From Adiantum capillus-veneris (taxonomy: Eukaryota > Streptophyta > Polypodiopsida > Polypodiales > Pteridaceae), in contig CM043963.1 of NCBI GenBank assembly GCA_014529385.2, positions 70,691,912-70,755,911 on the forward strand: 64,000 nt of DNA, in the 5' to 3' direction. The first letter of the stretch is position 1. Each line of letters starts with the position of its first letter. The notes beneath the pieces are model-generated. The model was given only the letters and a program-made list of their open reading frames with translations. It was not told the origin of the DNA and ran no database searches. The translations under genes and the position numbers were made by a program. Shown one piece after another: positions 58,753-64,000 of the stretch.

Positions 58753-61098
58753 ATGCCAATACCTACTCCACATGTAGTCTTTGGAGCACCTTCATCCACG
58801 GTACCTGCTCACTTAGGTGACTTGGCAACATTTGCTCAAGCTATTGGTCGATCTATTGCTGAGAATATGCGTAACACGCCTGATAGAGAGCCTAGAAGTA
58901 AGGCAATACAAATAGCCAAGCTCATACAAAAATTTAGTGGAGACGGGGATGTGAGAAATCATATCGAAGTGTTTGAAAAAATATGCGATTCTCTAGGAGA
59001 ACACAATGACCTACATAAGAGCAATGATTTAAGCCTAACCTTAAGTAGAAAGGCTGGGGATTGGTATAGAACCCTAAGGGTGGAAGAAAAAACGATTTAC
59101 GCTTCTCTTAGGAGACTGTTCTTGAAAGAATACATACGAGAGGGAGTGTTTTGGGGTGTAGCCTCTCAGCTCCAGAAAGCCCAACGAGAGGAAGGAGAGT
59201 CGGTGAGAGACTTTATAAGTCGCTTGAAGCATTTGAATTCTCGTTGTAATCCAAATGAGCGCTTCAACAATAACCAATTGCATGATAGATTCATTAGGGG
59301 ATTACAACATGAGGATATCTACAATCGTCTAGTCATTAGAGGTATCACCACTTGGGAAGCAGTCACCACCAATGCGATCCAATTGGAGGATAATTTAATG
59401 ATTCAAGGAGAAAGAGTGTCTGTTGAGTCTAAATCTATTAGCTCACAAGCATCGGGGCATCAGCCAATGACCCTAAAGACTATTGCTAAGGAGCCAAAGA
59501 TATCTTAGATGACTTTTGCAGATCTCACCAAGGCTATTCAAGAGAGTCTTAGAGACAGTTGTGCTCCATAGAACAATCATATGTATCCAAGAATGGAGCA
59601 ATAATGGTGCTTAGTATGCTATGGACCGCATAGTACCAGTGAATGCCCTACTTTTAGAGTAAAATTCATTGGGAACTGTAATGCCTGTGGGAGGTATGGT
59701 CATCAAGCTAAGGATTGCATAGGATTTAAGTGCGCGATGGCCAATAGACCAACCTTAGCATGGACAGACACACCTCGAGTGCCTACATTGATGTCGGTCC
59801 CACCTCTTGAACAAAAAGCACAACACATGGTCCCTAGGGCCCAAAATGTTGTTCAAACAACACCCTTACTGCCTCCAGTGCTAGGACTGCAACCACCACA
59901 TCCGAGAATCACTTCTGTGAATCAAGTGGGTTGTGGGTCATCTATTGCTTTTTTGGAAGGCTGTGAGAAAGATATAGATCCTAATATTGCCTATGGGATG
60001 GATGTGCTTGAAGAAAGTCCACAATACTACATGGAGGACTATTGGGGACAAGTCAAACCTGTCTATCAAGTAGCTGCTCTTGCGGCAAGAGGACAAAATA
60101 TCAATGACACTGCTAAGAGACCACCTCTTCAATGCTATGAGTGTGGAGGTCCACATCGTGTAGCCGAGTGTCCTATTAGGCTACAAAGGAATGCCACACT
60201 AATGCAAACCAATCAAGCGAGCACGTCTACAATGCCAATACTCATGTGTAATCGATGTGGCATAGATCATTTGATTGCCCAATGTCCAAATAATCCAAAT
60301 GCACCGAAGATCACGCCATTAAACTTGATTGAAGTTACCAAGGAGCCATCACCAAGTACACCTGTGGTACCAGTAAATGTACTCACACGATCGATGCTCC
60401 AAACAAAATTATATTCTTGAGGAAAGAGACACGGCATCAATTTCCCAATCTCAAAAAAAGAAGAAAACACGAAGGAAGAGATCGCAAAAACCAACGAAGT
60501 CAGACCCCAGTTCAAAAACCAACATAGGGACTGGTGACGACCCGTATATATGAATGACACTGAAGAGGATTCTGATTCAGGTGAAACCATGGAGACCAAA
60601 ATGACCACTAAGATAGAAACCAACAAGGAAGATCTTCATGAGCCACAATGGCCAGGATCCAAGAAGAAGATAGGAACTTATCCAAACCGTACATAGGAGA
60701 TTGAGTGAGTCAAGCAATTAAGGAGTTTGGTAGAAGATACCCAAAGGGATCTAGAACCAGCACCTAGGCAGCTCCATATTACAGACACCGTGTTCCCTAC
60801 GCAACATCAACCTCACCATGTCCATAGACCCTTAGCCATACCTAGTGTCATCCAAGAAGAAAGTGACTTAAAGTCATGGGAAAGTGGGCGTACTCACTTC
60901 TTGATGGAAAGAATGTTTATAGAGGTACTACTTGATCCTATCGAAGAAATGGAGATCCCATCTTCCCCACGTCAAGGGACTGAAGTCCAAAAGGTTCCGT
61001 TAAACATTGCCAAATTGATGGATTTCATGTCTTCAGAAGTTAGAACCACCATCATGTCCAAACTATATAAAGACCCTGAGCTAGTCTCAGCTCTTTGA
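58753..61098 (+). pseudogene. gag of right family-A gypsy, four zinc knuckles
   Basis: One frame runs 58753-61098 with seven in-frame stops (TAG 59506, then TAG and TAA before the first knuckle, TGA 60418, and TGA/TAG/TGA between 60537 and 60710). The capsid domain (GDWYRTLRVEEKTIY, SVRDFISRLKHLNSR) is intact. Four CX2CX4HX4C knuckles follow: CLVCYGPHSTSEC, CNACGRYGHQAKDC, CYECGGPHRVAEC and CNRCGIDHLIAQC. The first about 340 residues present in the left copy are deleted. Four knuckles is more than the one or two usual for plant gypsy gag. Confidence 0.8.
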
Positions 61099-61123
61099 GC
61101 CTTCCTCAATGGAGAATTGAAGT

Positions 61124-62311
61124 TTGGGCTACCACAAATTTGCACATATGGATGGAGCTAGGGAGATGCCAATAGAAGAGGAACACTTAGATCCACAACC
61201 CAACCTAGTTGAGAACCCTGTTATAGAAATACCTGTTAACAAGTTGGGACAATACTTTGAGGGTGATGAATCCAATGCGACCATACCAATCACTACTAAG
61301 GGATTAACTGTGAAGAGAATCCTTGATGGTGGTGCTGGGGTTAGCATTGTGACTAGAAATTGCTGGGAAACTATGGGAAGACCTCACCTTGCGACCACAA
61401 CCATAGTAGTGAAGATGGACAATGGGTCTATTGTTAAACCTATTGGGATGCTAGAAGATCTTAAGATCAAGCGCTTTGGACATAAAATAAGGATTACCTT
61501 CCTTGTTATGGATTTATCCAAACACACTATGGCATTGGAGATGATCTTAGGACATCCTTTCATGAGGGAAGCAAAGATGGTGCATGACTGGTCTAAAAAC
61601 CATGTCTACTTGCAGTTCCAAGATTCTGTCATTCGAGTGGATCTTGTGACTGGTCAAGCACATCCCCTAGGAAACATGTTTATAATTGATCATAGATCTG
61701 ACACCACAGTTCACTCGGCCCCATTGCAGTATTGTTACACGTGTAAAGCGGACACTGATGTTGGGGAAGATTATCCTTATATGGCTGTACTACCTGGGAT
61801 GACTGAGTCGGACAATGTGGATTGGGTCCACCTAGCAGCAACCATAGACACTTGGGGGAATAGGGAGACAACCTGGGTAACACTTGAGGGGGATGAAATG
61901 CCCGTACCCTTAAATATGCTAGAAGCAATGCATATAGCTTCTGACAAGACTCATCCTCATATAACAAAGAAAACATACAAGTGGGTCCCTAAAGCTTCTT
62001 TAGCGACCATAGCGAGTGCTAAAAAACAAAAGCCCCGTAAGAAACGTCCCACTCGCTCCAAGAAATGTAAAGAAACAGTGCGTTGGATTCCTAAAAAACT
62101 ATTGGAAACCCAAGGCTACTATCAAGGAAATGATCAAATCTGGGTGCCAAAACATAAATTGTGCTCTTACTTGTCACCGGAACCATGTGAGCCCAATCCC
62201 GTAGCTCCAAAACAAATCGACAATTGCGGAAAGAAAAAAAATCACAAAATGCTACGCACCCGCTCCAGAGCTAGTTTGGGTACCGAAGAAAGAACGATTT
62301 TTTCCACCTAG
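61124..62311 (+). pseudogene. Aspartic protease region of right family-A gypsy
   Basis: An open frame of 395 codons, +1 relative to gag. The retroviral-type protease motif is VKRILDGGAGVSIVTRNCWE (D-G-G-A-G in place of D-S/T-G), followed by the conserved hydrophobic-Gly flap region and ALEMILGHPFMREAKMV, the I-L-G second motif. The last about 130 residues are basic and Trp/Lys-rich (ETVRWIPKKLLETQGYY). No RT follows. Long and open, this is the best preserved ORF of the element. Confidence 0.78.
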
Positions 62312-62639
62312 CTCAAGAAGGGGGGAGCCCCATGAAGCTTCTAGCTCCTCATGTAATGCATCCATAGAGGTAAAAGCTTGTCCACAACCTCCACCTACAA
62401 TAGTGGACCTCCATGAAGCTACAAAAGAATCCACACCTCCCAGTGTTCAAGAATCACCTGATCAACCACTTCAAGTTCGATCCTGGGAGAGTACCTTACT
62501 ACCTTTGCAACTCGATGAGGCACCTAAGGTAATAGAAAACTACTTGCAAAAATCCCCACCTATTACCAACTGGAACAATTTGTTTCAAAAGGTGACAAGC
62601 CCATTTCAAATGGTATGATCTACCCAAGGAAGGGGGGAG
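62312..62639 (+). pseudogene. Post-protease remnant and polypurine tract
   Basis: A shifted open stretch, 62403-62618 (MDLHEATKESTPPSVQESPD), has no RT motifs. It is followed by AAGGAAGGGGGGAG at 62626-62639, a typical plus-strand primer tract that in a retroelement lies next to the 3' LTR. Confidence 0.6.
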
Positions 62640-64000
62640 TGTTTACTGACAGTCATCATTCACTTGCTTCCCTCTCAACCTTCTTTCCATGCCCTCTTAA
62701 TCTCCCAATCTTAGGGAATGTATATATAAAGCCTTATACTCACAAAAAAATAAAATAATAAAGAGCAAGAGCAATTAGCAAACGAGTATGCATAGTAAAA
62801 TTCAAAACATTGACTCAGACCTATACATTCGCATCCGGTACACTGAAATAGAAACCTATGCCATAAAACACCTTTGATCCTCATCACTCGAGTGATGGAG
62901 GGTAGGTAGAATTAGTACGATAGGAGTTTTTCTGTTTAGACTTGAGTGATTAGCAAAGTTCCTTTTTCCCACTGATGTGCCTCCTAGAGGTATTGTTTGT
63001 GTTTCATAGTGTGTACAGGAACAATTGCTGTGGTTAGGATTTGGACCTCATGGAATCTTTCTCTCATCCACACTTCAAATCAAGCACGACCATCAACACA
63101 AACAGGTGTTTCTTGTCCATTAGCATTGTCCCTTATCTTTTTGCATCTACGTTTGTCTGCTTTAATTGTGATTTGGTAGCATAATATTCACCGCATTTGC
63201 TTAGTACCAAACATTAAATTCAATGTAATTTTTTGTCATAATCACTTGTCTAGACTTAAAAATCAAGCAGTCTGACTAAGCTAGTTTGACCAAGCTAGGC
63301 GTTAGAGATATTCTCTTAATACCATGGGGAATGCCTTCTTAATAATCAATGGTTACTTAGGTTCTTAATCCGATTTAGGCAGCATTGTGTGAAATGTACT
63401 AGGGCTTTCTAGTGGGCTTAGTCCCTATTGACCTTTAGCTTAAGTATTATAAAGGGAGTTTACTAGTGTGATGAGCCTGGGGATGTGTAACAGTGTTCTA
63501 TGACCCCCCAAAGTTACAAAATTAAAATGCTGAAAATGAACAAACAAAAAATCAAAGTGCCATAATGTAAAATCTTAAGCTAGAAGAGAAATCTCAGCTT
63601 GATTGGGTACTTCACTCACATGTATCGCCTATGGTACTAGAGCCCTAGAGGTTCCCAGTGTGGGCGCTTTTCCTTGAAAAGCAAAAAACCCAAGGCATAC
63701 AAAATAAGCACACACATCAAAATTGAATCACTGTGAAAAGACTTTGGGGGGTCAAAGAAAAGGCAATCAGCCAGGCGATGATTTCATGAGAAATTCCTTT
63801 TATCGTAGCTTAACTACAAGGTCTTCTAGGTATAGCCTCTAGTCAGCCCTCGAACATGAAATACTTGGCTCTCGCGATTAAACAACTCAATTGACCAGAG
63901 AAAATTAAGAAGCTTACCCATGGTATTAATAGTCGATCTTTAGTGCCTTTGGACCGTTAAATTAGCGACCCCAGACATGAATCATTTTTACCTTTACATC
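62640..64000. other. Sequence after polypurine tract, possible foreign LTR
   Basis: It begins TGTTTACTGACAG. It has a TATA-like tatatataaagcc at 62721 about 80 bp in, as an LTR would, but bears no resemblance to the family-A LTR. The rest is AT-rich without ORFs above 60 codons or recognised features to the window end. Confidence 0.4.

Larger units (their letters stand above)
57368..62640 (+). mobile_element. Ty3/gypsy family A, right copy (gag-protease only)
   Basis: LTR, tRNA-Asp primer site, leader, gag with zinc knuckles and protease are present in order. After protease the frame decays into a Pro/Glu-rich stretch and then a polypurine tract at 62626-62639. No RT, RNase H or integrase motif appears before it, which makes this a non-autonomous derivative. 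The sequence after the tract begins TGTTTACTGAC and does not match the 5' LTR, so the true 3' end is uncertain. Confidence 0.75.

Overview
This window is nuclear DNA from a land plant. It is dominated by nested transposable elements and simple-sequence DNA. Plant diagnostics visible in the sequence are Ty3/gypsy and Ty1/copia elements with plant-type tRNA-Asp and initiator-tRNA-Met primer sites, a CACTA TNP2 transposase (DUF4218/DUF4216), a hAT transposase (DUF659 plus dimerisation domain), and a LINE with a DUF4283-type ORF1 and a zf-RVT tail. Very long (CT)n/(GA)n tracts and high TE density suggest a large, repeat-rich genome. I cannot name the species.

Layout. 1-3.29 kb: 5' part of a Ty3/gypsy element (family A) on the minus strand, with LTR, tRNA-Asp PBS and gag running off the left edge. 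3.6-11.16 kb: a decayed CACTA (En/Spm) region, with an intron-containing minus-strand ORF, a 1.3-kb CT/AT tract, a plus-strand TNP2 pseudogene that has lost its catalytic core, and a ...TAGTG terminus. 11.2-14.9 kb: an orphan tRNA-Asp PBS with an LTR edge, then a 1.45-kb higher-order minisatellite. 14.95-16.9 kb: LTR and 3' UTR of a second gypsy family (G1). 17.7-20.6 kb: the best candidate host gene, a two-exon minus-strand polytopic membrane protein resembling XK-related proteins. 22-29.8 kb: SINE-like sequence, a 2.85-kb simple-sequence block bounded by inverted repeats, a minisatellite and decayed ORFs.

29.9-42.5 kb: a small gene encoding a RING-H2 finger is split by a 12.3-kb G1 gypsy element. 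That element is itself split by a 4.8-kb copia element with a perfect 5-bp TSD (gatag). Removing the gypsy and one TSD copy leaves the RING reading frame open. 43.2-52.3 kb: a minus-strand hAT transposase pseudogene is interrupted by a full-length 6.8-kb LINE with a 16-bp TSD. 53.3-56.2 kb: a zinc-knuckle gag-like ORF and another G1 LTR in the opposite orientation. 56.6-57.0 kb: an in-frame 183-bp tandem duplication. 57.4-62.6 kb: a second family-A gypsy copy on the plus strand, in inverted orientation to the one at the left edge. It carries gag and protease but no reverse transcriptase or integrase before a polypurine tract.

Most TE reading frames are dead. Their in-frame stops are mainly TAG where family context expects Gln (CAG) and rarely TAA. 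That is the footprint expected from deamination of CHG-methylated cytosines in a plant. No CRISPR array, rRNA or intact tRNA gene was seen. I found no clear new molecular system. The most unusual items are the RING ORF recovered across the nested insertion, the XK-like gene, the copia element with an antisense fragment of its own 3' end, and the simple-sequence block with inverted-repeat ends.
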